64,000 bases of DNA, from contig OOIN01000013.1 of the NCBI GenBank assembly GCA_900323505.1, positions 682,001 to 746,000 on the forward strand, read 5' to 3'. The position numbers were made by a program, and so were the translations under genes. The DNA is from Ustilago trichophora (lineage: Eukaryota; Basidiomycota; Ustilaginomycetes; Ustilaginales; Ustilaginaceae). Each line of letters opens with the position of its first letter. Positions within the stretch are counted from its first letter, which is position 1. The notes beneath the pieces are model-generated. The model was not told the DNA's origin, ran no database searches, and was given only the letters and a program-made list of their open reading frames with translations. This document shows, one piece after another, positions 21,055 to 32,567 of this stretch.

Positions 21055-21831
21055 ATGTCCAAACCCACAGCAGCCGGTGGCGGCAACGGTGTCGGCCCAG
21101 TCGACGAACTTGGGACAAGGATGAATTCTCACGCAAAGCCATGTCACGAGAGAAACGACAAGCTGAACTGACTCTGTCAATGCCCAACGACGTACACAAG
21201 GTCTTCCACCTCTCAAGCGGCTCAAATCCAATGCACCCGAACCTGAACTCGCCATGCAACAACGTAGAGCACCCTCGATCTCGAAAAGAATCAGGGCAAA
21301 ACGCTCATGGTCGACCTCGCAGGTGGAGATGGCAAAGGTCAGACAGGCCCCGGATTCTACTGCGAGGTGTGTAGAAAGTTGCTCAAGGACAATTTGGCCT
21401 ATCTGGATCACATCAATGGTCGCGTGCATCTCATGAGGATCGGTCAATCCACACAGCAGGATAGAGCGACGCTGCAACAGGTCAAAGACATGTTGGATGA
21501 GCTGAGGAGGACACGTTCGGAGAATGGCGGAAACAAAGTTGCCTACGACTTTGATGCACGCATCAAGAAGATTGCAGAACAAGAGGAAAAGAGCGTCAGG
21601 ACAAGAGGGAGAAGAGGAACAGCAGAGACAAGCCAACAAGTTGCAAGCGCAGAAACAAGTCACAAGTGCGCATCTCGATGCAAAGACGATGCAAACAGCG
21701 ACGCACAAGATGGCGACCACGCAATGATGGCTGCTATGGGCTTTGGCGGCTTTGGATCCACAAAAAGCGATGAAACACATACAGTACACACACTCTCTCT
21801 TAATCCATCCCTCGACTCAACGTTCTCATGA
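21055..21831 (+). CDS. SNU23/ZMAT2-like U4/U6.U5 tri-snRNP zinc-finger protein, frameshifted
   Basis: A spliceosomal protein of the tri-snRNP. The start at 21055 gives MSKPTAAGGG. One base appears lost near 21105, after which the frame reads RTWDKDEFSRKAMSREKRQ, the family's W-D-K-D-E-[FY] opening. The matrin-type C2H2 finger is intact: GPGFYCEVCRKLLKDNLAYLDH then INGRVHL (C-x2-C ... H-x5-H). It is followed by the family's QVKDMLDELRR helix and a basic/acidic tail. The end reads AAMGFGGFGSTK. The family ends GFGS(S/T)KK and stops. Here AAAAA at 21762-21766 seems one A short, because one more A gives KKR and a stop at about 21771; as given, the frame runs on to 21831. There are further frameshifts near 21170 and 21275. 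The gene is convergent with ILS1. Confidence 0.85.
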
Positions 21832-22017
21832 TACCCACGGCCTCGTCCGCTTTCCTTTACGAAACCATTGTATCTATTGCATCGTCATTTGTAACACTAG
21901 CCTTCTCACCACATGCGACACCTATACCACATCGACTGTCAACTGCGTTCAAATTGCATTTGGAGTGAATACAACCACAGACGTCTACTCCTCTACTTAG
22001 GCAAACACTGTCCTCTT

Positions 22018-25000
22018 CTAAGCCCAGGCCAGAGTCAACAAGAACTTGTCCTCTCCTACCTCCTGTCCTCCTGCAAGATGACCTTTGCGTCGGCCTTCTT
22101 GTCAGCCTCTGGCAATGGCTTCTCCTGAGCGCCTTCATAAATGTTTCCTGTTGGCTCTCGATGCATTCGGCCAGTGCTTCACCCATTCCCTTTTCAAACG
22201 AGTAGAAGGCGTCCACTTCGTCCGTGGCTACCAGACCGCCTTCTTACGCAGACGCTGGATACGGTTCACCACCTCACGCGCCGTTCCCTCCATCTGCAAT
22301 CGGGTCGCTGCTCCACGTCGAGCAGCACAACAACATTGCCATCCGTGTTGGACTCGAATTTGCCTCCACTTCCTTGGTCTCGACGTAGCGGATCACACGG
22401 AGGTCGCCTTCCACCAGGTCGACACCGGCCACGTTGAGCTTGCCCGTCTCCATGTACGATTTGGCATCGTTCGAAGTGACGCTCTCGAGACCCTTGCGCA
22501 CTTTACCGACGTCCTTGCGCAGTTTGCGGCCGAGAACGGGCCATCGCGAACAGCTTGAAGCGAACACCGCATTTGGCCTCGTCCGAGGATAGGACAAGAT
22601 CGCGCACGTTGAGCTCCTCCTTGATGTAGTCCGAAAGCGACTCGACGTCCTTGAGGTACTCCTGGTCGGTGTGGAAGACGACAAGCTCCTTGAGGGGCAC
22701 ACGGATGGGCAGGTTGTGGTTGACGCGAATGACACGACCCAACTCGACGACCGACTGGAGCGCCTTGAACTGACGCTGGATGACAGGGTCAAAGTAGGAC
22801 TCGTTGACCTCGGGGAACGAGAGGAAGTGGACACTGCGGTAGTCCTCCTTGTCTTCGGCAGCGGCTGCTGGCAAGAACTTGCGCAGACCCTGGTAGAGGT
22901 TTTCGGTCAAGAAGGCGTGAAGGACGACAGAGTGCGGCAGAGCGTCAGGAGCGTCTCGAAGAGCGAGTTGAGGGCGGCCTTGGTGTCCTCGACACCGTTC
23001 TCGCCCTTCAAGCGACGACGGTTGAAGCGAATGTACCAGTTGGTAGCTCGTCGATGAGCTCGCCCAGCGAGGTACCACCGTGTAGAGCTGTAGGCAGCCA
23101 TTTCCTCGCTGATGAGCTTGATGAGCGACTGGCAACGAGCAGGATCCATCGGTCCATGACGTTGGTCGACTGCTGCGCCTTGTTCTCGTAGACAAACTTG
23201 ATGGCGTGGTCCTTTTCGAGCAAGCTGACGGAACCGAGGAAGAAGCGGAACGAGTTGAGCCATGGCAAGAAGGTCGACGATACGACTTCCTTGACGCCTT
23301 CCTCCTTGAAGCGCAAGTTTCGGCACGCACAACGGGCGAGTTGATGAGGTAGAGTCGGATGGCATCGGCACCGTACTGGTTGATGAGCAGGTTGGGGTCT
23401 GGGTAGTTGCGAAGCGACTTGCTCATCTTCTTGCCGTCAGCAGCGAGGACAAGACCGCTGACGATGAGGTTCTTCCAGGGAGCAGTGTCGAAGAGGTGGG
23501 TGGCCAAGATGAGCAGAGTGTAGAACCAACCTCGGGTCTGGTCGAGACCTTCCGAGATGAAGTCGGCAGGGAACGACTTTTCGAACTTTTCCTTGTTCTC
23601 GAAGGGGTAGTGGGCCTGCGCATAAGGCATGGAGCCGGACTCGAACCAGCAGTCAAAGACTTCTTCGACACGCTTGAGCTGGCCTTTGCCCTGTTGCGAG
23701 GGGATGGTGATGTGGTCGATCTTGTCCTTGTGCAGGTCGTTGATGCCGGTGACTCCCGAGAGCTTTTCGAGCTCCTCGACCGAGCCGACACAGACGACCT
23801 CCTCCATGTCGTCGCTGGCCCAGAGGGGATGGGGTTCCCCAGTATCGGTTCCTGCTGATGTTCCAGTCACGGGCGTTGGCGATCCAGCTGCCGAATCGGC
23901 CCTCGCCGACGTGAGCGGGCACCCAGCGGGTGGCCTCGTTGTTCTTGACGAGCTTCTCGATGGCGGGCTCGACGCGGACGAACCACGAAGGGATGGCCTT
24001 GTAGATGAGAGGGGTACCTGATCGCCAGCAGAAGGGGTACTGATGGCTCAAGGTGGCCTGAACGATGAGACGACCACGTGCCTTGAGGTCCTTCTGGATA
24101 GCCTTGTCGGCCTCCTTGACGTGGACGCCTTGTAGTCGGGAACCTCGCTGGTGTATCGGCCGGCCTCGTCGACTGGGTTGGGAGGCGTCTCGTCGCGGGT
24201 GATGACGCCGTGGCGATGGCGACGCGGTGATCGTCGTCACCGAAGGCAGGAGCCTGGTGTACGATACCGGTACCGGCGTCGGAAGTGACGTAGGTGTCGG
24301 AGAGAACGCGGAAGGCACGGCCCTTGAAGCGGTCGTGGAAGTAGGGAAGATGGGCTCGTACTCGATGCCGACGAGGTCCTTGCCTTGTAGGTCTCGAGCT
24401 TTTGGAACTTGGCCTTTTGGATCCTTGTAGAGGGTAGTGAGAAGTCCTCGTGAATGATAAGTTCATGTCGCGCTCGTCGTCGTGGATCTTGATGTAGTTG
24501 AAATCGGGGTGGACGCAGAGCCCAAGTTGGAGGAAGGGTCCATGGGGTGGTGGTCCATGCGAGGAAAGCGGTGTTGGGTCGGAGATGAGGGGAAGCTGAC
24601 AGTGACGGCGGGGTCTGGACCTCGCGGTAGTCGAGACCAGCCTCGAAGTTGGAAAGGGGGTGTGCAGGCGGTCGAGTAAGGCATGACACGGATGCCCTGG
24701 TAGACGAGACCTTTTTGGTGAAGGGTCTTGAAGACCCACCAGACCGACTCCATAAAGTTGATGTCCATGGTCTTGTATCCGTTGTCAAAGTCGATCCAAC
24801 GACCCATACGCTCTACGGTGTCCCTCCACTCGTTTTGGTAGGTCATGACGATAGCCCTGCATTCCGCGTTGTACTTGTCGATACCCATGGCCATGACGTC
24901 CTCCTTGCCCTTGATGCCGAGCTTCTTGTCGATCTCGTGTTCGACTGGGAGACCGTGGCAGTCCCAACCGAAGCGACGGTCTACATAGTGACCGGTGGAG

Positions 25001-25255
25001 TGAGCGTGTCGGGTGACGATGTCCTTGACGGTACCGGCGAGGAGATGGCCGTAATGGGGAGACCGGTGGCGAAGGAGGACCATCGTAGAAGCTGAAGGGT
25101 TTCCTGCCTTTACTCTGTTCGAGAGAGGTCTTGAATGCGTCGATGGCACGCCAGTATCGGATGACCTTCTCCTCTTCTGTAGGGAAGTTGAAGGGGGCTG
25201 TGACCTCGTGCTCGCCGAAAGCGGCGGCTGGGTCTTTGGGAGTAGCCTCGACCAT
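22018..25255 (-). CDS. ILS1: Cytoplasmic isoleucyl-tRNA synthetase, frameshifted
   Basis: A class I aminoacyl-tRNA synthetase charging tRNA-Ile in the cytosol. The start at 25255 gives [13 protein letters not shown], followed by [19 protein letters not shown] and [10 protein letters not shown]. The HIGH signature is HYGH (about 25050), followed by [21 protein letters not shown]. The KMSKS loop is [15 protein letters not shown] (about 23400-23440). The C-terminal part ends with [16 protein letters not shown] and, after a frameshift, [15 protein letters not shown] with a stop at 22018-22020. The span corresponds to about 1079 codons; yeast Ils1 has 1072. I see no mitochondrial targeting sequence. 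More than ten apparent single-base losses interrupt the frame, including one just before HYGH and several in the editing-domain region. The gene is essential in yeast, so indel errors are the simplest reading. Confidence 0.93.
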
Positions 25256-26146
25256 TTTCTATTTTATTTTGTAGGTAGCGACGTTGATCACCTGTCGAGT
25301 TGACTGATGACGATAACGAAGCTTTCCGGAAGGGTATTCACTGATATGGAGGATGGTGGAGCGAAAGAGAGAATGGAGCCTACCCGTGACTCGGATCTAC
25401 GTGGACGATTGGCACAACCAACTGAACTGAGCTGAGCTGTGCGAGAAGGCGAGTCCAAAAAGAAAAAGAAAAAAAAGTGTTTGATTCTCTGCAACGGAGT
25501 CAGGTGCAATTCGTTCTCGTGCGACTTTTGTTATTTTAGCTTTAGTTGATGTTACATCGCTGGAAGAATAACACTTTCAAGCGTTGGCCCGATCGGAGAG
25601 CTGAGACCAACACCAACCTCTGCTGAACAGAGAGAGAGCCAAAGAGTGGGACAGTTTTTTGGCGGGGTTTGGGACTGTGGCACAAGCCACACCATCGGAA
25701 GCTTAGTGTGTGACTTTTTTTTCTTCCTATTCACTGATTGCAGCACATGCTGCATGTCACACACCACCAAGTCAAACAAAGTGCCGCCTGTCTTTGTGTG
25801 GGATCGTGCATCACTTTGAGCCTCCTCTATACAAGAATCCCTTTGTGCTCCCTCTTGCTTTCGTTTCATCACTTTACTGACCAGCCTCACTCACACGGAC
25901 GCAAACTACAAACGCAACGCTCGAGCCTTTCCCACATCCCATCCCATCCCATCCCATCCCATCCCATCCCATCCCGCCCAGCCTCAGCTATCAGGTGGGT
26001 CCATACCCAAATCAGCCACGCCAACAGCCCCACAACGGCATATAACCAACCTCGTCCTCACCAGCACCAGCAGCAACAAGCCCACATCGCGTAGACATTT
26101 CAAGGGATCTTTTACCACCACCACAACCTCTTTCAGATAAGCACAA
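25256..26146. other. Divergent promoter region ILS1 / phosducin-like gene
   Basis: This 0.9-kb region between divergent start codons contains an A-rich stretch at 25458-25476 and the (ATCCC)8 tandem repeat at 25936-25975. No gene is seen. Confidence 0.6.
25936..25975. repeat. (ATCCC)8 pentanucleotide tandem repeat
   Basis: Eight perfect ATCCC units lie about 170 bp upstream of the phosducin-like start codon. This is not the TTAGGG-type telomere repeat; it is a simple microsatellite, probably in the promoter or 5' UTR. Confidence 0.9.
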
Positions 26147-27351
26147 ATGTCGGGCAGCGGTGATCCAATCGAAGCAGCCATCTTGCAAGGCATTGATGCG
26201 CATCCCACCTCTTCCTATCGAGAAGACGACGAGCAGCTGCCCCGCCGACGCCGACGCCTCTGCACCCAATACCGACGACGAGCTCGGATCCGATCTTCCC
26301 GATGACGATGATGGCGCCGATCGCGATTTGTACGACCATGACCATGACGATGATGGTGCTCCTATTCTTCCGCCGGCGGTGCTGGTGCTGGAGCAGGCGG
26401 CGATCGTGGTATAAACGGTCTCATGTCCTCCCGCACTGCCAATCGCGGTGAGGAGGTGCCACCAATACGGGTCCAAAGGTGTCCTTCGCGATCGCCAGCT
26501 CCGTGCACAGCAGCAGAGCGCGGCTCGTTCCGCATCCATTCATGCCACCAATAAACGCATGGAAAGTCTTGCCCTCTCTTCCGAATCCTACTCCGAGCAG
26601 CTCCAGAGGGAGAAGCGCGAACAAGCCGCTCAACTCACCGCGACAACGCCGACAGCGACGACGACGAGGTAGCAGTGAGCCAATCTGCCATTGCCGATCT
26701 GCAGGCCAAAGAGCGTCGTCGAGAGATGCGCATGCCGAACTCAAATCCTTCCATGCCGCACGCAACAGCTCGCTCATCTCTGGACACAATCCCATCTCCT
26801 CCTCCTCCTCCTCCTCCTCCACCGCTGTCCCACCACCGGCACTGCTGCCCATCACCAGGCCCTTGGTGGCAGATCGATGGTTCGGCCATCTCCGCGAAGT
26901 CGACGAACGCGGCTACGTCTCTGCGATCGACAACGAGCATGCCGACGTCCCATTGTCATCCACATCTACTCGAAGGCCGTTGCCCAATGCAACCTTCTCA
27001 CCTCCTCCTTGCCTCTTTAGCTAGACAGTATCCGAGGACCAAATTCCTCCAAGTCCAAGCAGCCGCTATCGGATTCGGCAGACAGACCAACAACGATGAC
27101 GACGATGACGACGAAGAGTACGACGAGTATAATCCCAAGACGCTCGAGATTCTACCCACCGTGTTGATCTACAGGCAGGGAAGCTGGTTGCTAATCTGGT
27201 ACGGGTGGATCTGGATCCAATGTGGAACCAGGGTAGGGAACAGGATGTTAGGGATCTTTTGGATGCATATGGTGCTTTGGCCAAAAGTGCAGCTGGTGAT
27301 GCTTCTTATCGTCCTCAACAAGGGATGGTGATGACGATTGATTTAGAATGA
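26147..27351 (+). CDS. Phosducin-like protein (G beta-gamma binding, thioredoxin fold), frameshifted
   Basis: Phosducin-like proteins bind the G-protein beta-gamma dimer and, with the CCT chaperonin, help assemble it. The start at 26147 gives MSGSGDPIEAAILQGIDAHP. An acidic region follows (DDELGSDLPDDDDGADRD). Next comes the phosducin signature NTGPKGVLRDR (about 26455-26490), then a helical segment (QQQSAARSASIHATNKRME). The C-terminal thioredoxin-like domain reads RWFGHLREVDERGYVSAID, a strand VVIHIYSKAVAQCNLL, LARQYPRTKFLQVQA and LEILPTVLIYRQGKLV, then LVRVDLDPMW..RDLLDAYG. It lacks a CxxC, as usual for the family. The stop is at 27349-27351. At least five single-base shifts interrupt the frame (near 26245, 26365, 26650, 26735 and 26960). 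The gene is convergent with ADE6, 200 bp away. Confidence 0.88.
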
Positions 27352-27553
27352 TATGGTATCTTGATTCTCAATGTCGAGTTGAACCTCCAAGTGTGTGCCA
27401 AGTGTGAACTCAGTGAGAAGCGTCTAGGTCACATTTTCACACACGAAGCAATCCGATCTTCAAGAGTAATAAGTTACATTCTTTCGATTCAGTTCTCGTA
27501 GTCGTCTATACAAAAAGAGTTGCCATTGAGGCCAAGAACAAAGGAAACAGCAA

Positions 27554-30500
27554 TTACTTTTGCGAGGCGACCCATTTCCTAGCGTTCTCAAACATCCTAA
27601 ACCAAGGACCTTTGCCCTGCCAACCCTTGTCTCCCTTTGCGTACGCTTCGGCGGGGCCCAGCTCATGCTGGTAAGTGCAACACCGCGTTCTGGATGAGGC
27701 ATGAGGGCGAGCACTCTACCCTGGTTGGCTGTGATGGCGGTGATACCTCGGGCGAGCCGTTGGGGTTGATGGGGTATCGCTGGTCGACGTACTGCATTGC
27801 GACCTGATTCTTGGCCTTGATTGCCTCGAGTCGCCAGCGTTGCGGAACGAGGCACGTCCTCACCGTGAGCGATGATGGCGGGCAACACCGAGCCCGCCAT
27901 GTCGGCCAGAAGATCGACTGGGCGCCACCCGTCTTGGTGATCTCGACGGTCGAAAGACGGCCTTCAAAGCGACCAGACTCGTTGGCTTTGAACAGAGGCC
28001 AGTTTTCGGCCTCGGGGATGAGACCGGCCACACCGAGCTGCGAAAGAAGCTGGCAACCGTTGCAAACACCAAGTGCAAACGTGTCGCTGCGGTTCTGGAA
28101 AAAGTCGACAAACTGTGCCTTGACACTGGGGTTCAACAGAATCGACTTGGCCCAACCGCTACCAGCACCAAGCACGTCACCGAACGAGAATCCACCGCAA
28201 GCAGCCATCCTACAAACTGGTCAAGCGTGACGCGACCCTCGACCAGATCCGACATGTGCACATCAACTGCGCAGAAGCCAGCCGCGTGAAAGCCCAAGCC
28301 ATCTCAATCTGTCCATTGACTCCCTGCTCACGCAGGATGGCGACCTTGGGTCGTGCATCCAAGCGGCCTCAACCACCTGGGCACCCAGACATCCTCGCGA
28401 GGGTTGTAGGTGAGGTCGTAACGGAGGGCAGCGGCCGAGGTAGCCTCGTCGGTGATGAGGCTGTACTCGGTGGCAGCAGTCTCCGGGTTGTCACGCAGGC
28501 TCTGCATGCGGAATGAGGTCTCGGCCCATGCCTTCTGGAGCGTAGCGCGCGTCGACGAGAGCAACGACTGCGATCGGGCAACCACCTTGATCTCTTGCGA
28601 GTCGGGTGTGACGCGACCAATGACGTGCAGGTTGTGCGAGGGCACGCCGGCAGCAGTGAGCACGGCAGAGACGGCCTTGACATCACCAGACTTGACCTGC
28701 ATGACAGCACCGAGCTCTTCGTTGAAGAGCGCAGCGACAGGGTCCTTGAGTTCGGCGTCGAGGGCATCGACAAAGATCTCGGCACCGCAGTGACCAGCGA
28801 AGCACATCTCCAAAACAGCAGTGATCAGACCACCGTCCGAGCGGTCGTGGTAGGCAAGCACCAGGCTGCCCTCGTCGCGCTTCTGCACGCGGAGCTGCTT
28901 GAGCGTATAGCAAGCCTCGAAGAAGGCCTTGAGTACGGCAGCGTCCTCGACATCGGGCGCCTCGTGGCCAAGCTGACGGAAGACCTGAGCGAGACACGAA
29001 CCGCCGAGACGCTGCTTACCACCAGCAAGGTCGACAAACAGCAAGACGGTGTCGTCGACATCGGTGCGGAGCTGAGGAGTCCAGGTAAGGTTGACATTGT
29101 CAACAGGACCGAAGGCGGTGACGGTGAGCGAGAGCGGTGCGGTGACTTCCTTCTTGTCACCTCAGGCGACTCCCAGGCCATCTTCATCGACATTGAGTCC
29201 TTGCCGACGGGGATGGCAAGACCGAGCTTGGGGCAAAGATCGAGACCGATGGCCTGAACAGCTTCGTAGAGACGGGCACCCTCGTCCGAGTGGCTTGCGG
29301 CGCACATCCAGTTGGCCGAGAGCTTGATGCGCTCGAGGCTCTCGATGCTGGAAGCAACAATGTTGGTGAGCGACTCGGCGACAGCCATACGCGCCGAAGC
29401 AGCAGCGCTGATGAGGGCAAGCGGGGTGCGCTCACCAGAAGCGACAGCCTCACCGGTGACGCTCTCGTCAAAGCCGTACGAGGTACGGGTCACGGCGACA
29501 TCGGCAACGGGGACTTGGTACGGACCGACCATCTGGTCGCGAACGACGAGACCGGTAATGCTTCGGTCACCGATGGTGATGAGGAAGTTCTTGGAGCAAC
29601 GGTGGGCAAGTGGAGGACGCGGTCGACGGCCTCGGCAAACATCTTGACGGGGTCATCCTTGATGTTGGGGAGGTACGAAGTGAGAGTCGAGTCGAAGGGA
29701 ACGCGGAGAGGCTGCGAACTCTGGGCCTGACGAGCGATCTTGGGAGGCTTGCCGAAGAGGATGGGCATAGGAAGGTGAATGGGAGTGCCTCCGAGAAGAC
29801 GGTCAGTGACGACGAGCTCCTGCTCGCGGTGGCGCGACCGACAACCGAGTAAGGGCATCGCTCTCGCTTTGCGATGGCCTCGAAGCGAGGAAGGTCTTCT
29901 GGCTGACGGCAAGAACGTATCGCTCCTGCGACTCGTTGCACCAGATCTCCATGGGGCTCATGGACGGTCGTCGACAAGCACGTCACGGATCTCGAAGCGA
30001 GCGCCGAGACCAGCATCGTGAACAAGCTCGGGAAGGGCATTGCTGATACCACCGGCACCGACGTCGTGGATAGACTGGATGGGGTTGCCCTGGCCGACCT
30101 GACCCTCGATGACACCGGGAGCGTCGCTGAGGGCCGTGCAGGCGTCGATGACCTGCTGGCAGCGCCTCTGCATCTCGGGTTGTCACGCTGGACCGAGGCA
30201 AAGTCGAGAGCAGCACGCGACGAGCTTCCACTGGCCATGGACGAAGCGGCACCGCCACCGAGACCGATCAGCATACCGGGACCACCGAGCACGATGATGG
30301 CGGCGTCCGGGGTGATCTTGGACTTGAGAGCGTTCTTGGGACGAACGTTACCGAGACCACCAGCCAGCATGATGGGCTTGTGGTAACCACGAACCTCGGT
30401 CGAGTTGTCGTCGATGGGGACGCGTTCGGACCATGTTCGCCAGAAACCGCTGAGACCGGGACGACCAAACTCGTTGTTGAAGGCAGAGCTGCCGAGAGGG

Positions 30501-31740
30501 CCGTCGATCATGATGTCGTAGGCGCTCGAGATGTGCGAAGGCTTGCCAAAGTCTTCCTCCCAGGGCTGACGGCCGTCCCCTCGAGAAGCAAGTTGCTGGT
30601 CATGAAACCGACGAGACCGGCCTTGGGCTTGGAACCACGACCGACGGCACCCTCGTCACGGATCTCACCACCGGAACCAGTGGCAGCACCGGGGTAAGGC
30701 GAGACGGCGGTAGGGTGGTTGTGGGTTTCGACCTTGGCGAGGAAAGGCATGGGTTCCTTGTACCCTGGTAGACGGTCAAGCCACCGGCGGGGGAAGGAGC
30801 GAAACGGGTGGCCTCGTAACCCTCGATGACGGCAGCGTTGTCCGAGTAGGCGCTGATGGTGTGCTCGGGGTGAAGCTTGTGAGTGTTGCGGATCATGCCA
30901 AAGAGGGTGTTGGGCATGCTGTTACCGTCGATGGTCCAGTCGGCGTTGAAGATCTTGTGACGGCAGTGCTCGGAATTGACCTGAGCAAACATGAAGAGTT
31001 CGACGTCGGTGGGGTTGCGGCGGAGAGCGTCGGAGCCGTCGTCTTACCGGCGATGAAAGCGTCGACAAGGTAGTCGATCTCGTCGTTGGCAAGGGCAAGA
31101 CCAAGGCGCTCGTTGGCATCGATGAGACGCTGCTTGGCGACAGAGCGGTCCGAGGTACCGTCGGCGCCGAGAAGGTCGACGTGAGTCAAAGGAGCGGGCT
31201 TTGCCTTGTGGAAGAGAGCGTCGGCGGTGGGAGGGACGGCCGAGATGAACTGGGTCATGCGGTCATGGAGGAGATCGTGGACGTGGGCAATGTCGGCAGC
31301 GTCTAGGGTGGCGGAAGCAGCAGGCTGGAGGACGTAGGCGATACCACGCTCGATGCGGTCGATGTGCTCCTTGAGGGTGCACATGCGAGCAATGTCGGTA
31401 GCCTTGCTGGACCAGGGCGAGATGCTTCCGGGGCGGGGGAGGACAAAGAGGACGGTCTGAGCCGAGTTGGCAGCATTTCCGGCGAGGATGGCCTGTACGG
31501 CAGGACGGGTGTGGCGAGGTCGACATTGTCACCGTAGACGAGGAGGCTGTCAAGGACGTTGCGCTGGGGGCTGCTGACGTCTGCGAGAACAGCGTTGGCC
31601 TGTTCGGAGGCAGGGTTGACAAAGTGAATGTAAAGCGCATCGATGGAAGCGAGCTTGGCGCCGAGCTTTGCATTGGCCCTCTCCAAGAGCTGAGCGCGCT
31701 TGGAGGGATGAAGAAGCGAAGAACCGATCAGAGACAGCAT
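27554..31740 (-). CDS. ADE6: Phosphoribosylformylglycinamidine (FGAM) synthase, frameshifted
   Basis: The fourth step of purine biosynthesis: FGAR, glutamine and ATP are converted to FGAM. It is the large single-chain PurL type. The start at 31740 gives [22 protein letters not shown], followed by [11 protein letters not shown] as in the yeast N-terminal domain. The FGAM signature [19 protein letters not shown] is at about 30630-30690. The C-terminal glutamine amidotransferase domain has the nucleophile in [14 protein letters not shown] (about 28040-28080) and the His-Glu pair in ALMPHPER (about 27690). It ends with [16 protein letters not shown] and a stop at 27554-27556. The span equals about 1395 codons, normal for the family. 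More than ten single-base losses split the frame. The gene is divergent from CWC24 across 0.8 kb that contains an 18-bp palindrome. Confidence 0.95.
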
Positions 31741-32567
31741 CGTGGAGGAGCGAACACTGCTTAACCGATGTATGTGAAGGTGGTAAGGATGAGCTGCAAA
31801 CGAAAGCAATCGCTTGCTGAAGGAGATGGCGCACCCAAAAGCGAACAGAGCAAGAAGACAGAGACAACGAGGTTAGATGTCGAGCCAGACCAAGCCAAAC
31901 GATCAAGTGGACTGGGGCATGAAAGATTCTCACGTTGTCGGCGCTGTGGATGAAAGCCTCAGCGGCGAAAGAGGTTTTCCGAAGAAGACCAAAGGCGAAA
32001 AGCAAGGTCGAAAGCAGACGATGCTGCTTGACGATTGAGTCGAGAGGTGCAGAAGGGGGTGGACTGCCCTCCTAACAAGTCGAGAGCGAAGGAGCAACGA
32101 TGGTGAACCCTTGGTATTTGATTCATGAATCAAAAGAAGAGGATCTTTTTTTTTTTTTTTTTTTCTTTTTTTCTTTTGTGTCCTACTGTACCGTTGGCTA
32201 CCGTCCAATTGGCCGTTGGGGCCCCCATTTGGCCACTCTCGACTCTGTTCTACCGCTTCGAGAAGAAGAAGAAATATAAAAATGAAAAAAACAAAAAACA
32301 AAAAAAAAATTAAAATTGGCAGCGAGTCAGCCAAATTTCTTCCACTTTTCCGGGAAAAAAAGGGTCTGTGCAAATTTGGAGTTGGTCGTTTCTCGCACGA
32401 ATTGAGGGACCATCGTTAACAGAACTCAGCCCGAAATCCGAGAAACTTTACCACCAAAGACCCTTGATTGCTTTCTGTGTCGTGCTTCCACCTTGCTCCA
32501 ACCTCGCCACCATACGCCACATCCCTTCTTACTGCCATCTCATCCTTGTCAGACCATCACATACAGT
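31741..32567. other. Divergent promoter region ADE6 / CWC24
   Basis: This is 0.8 kb between start codons. It contains an 18-bp perfect palindrome at 32117-32134, a T-rich stretch at 32149-32177, and an A-rich stretch around 32277-32313. No gene is supported. Confidence 0.6.
32117..32134. promoter_or_regulatory. 18-bp perfect palindrome containing TGATTCA half-sites
   Basis: TTTGATTCATGAATCAAA reads the same on both strands. It contains two inverted TGATTCA words, close to the bZIP (Gcn4/AP-1) half-site TGACTCA. It lies 377 bp upstream of the ADE6 start codon and 434 bp upstream of CWC24. Yeast ADE genes are controlled by Bas1/Bas2 and Gcn4 through TGACTC sites; a similar role here is inference. 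Confidence 0.4.

Noticed and set aside
25936..25975. Possible telomere-like repeat
   Set aside because: The unit is ATCCC, not the TTAGGG-type repeat, there are only eight units, and genes continue on both sides.
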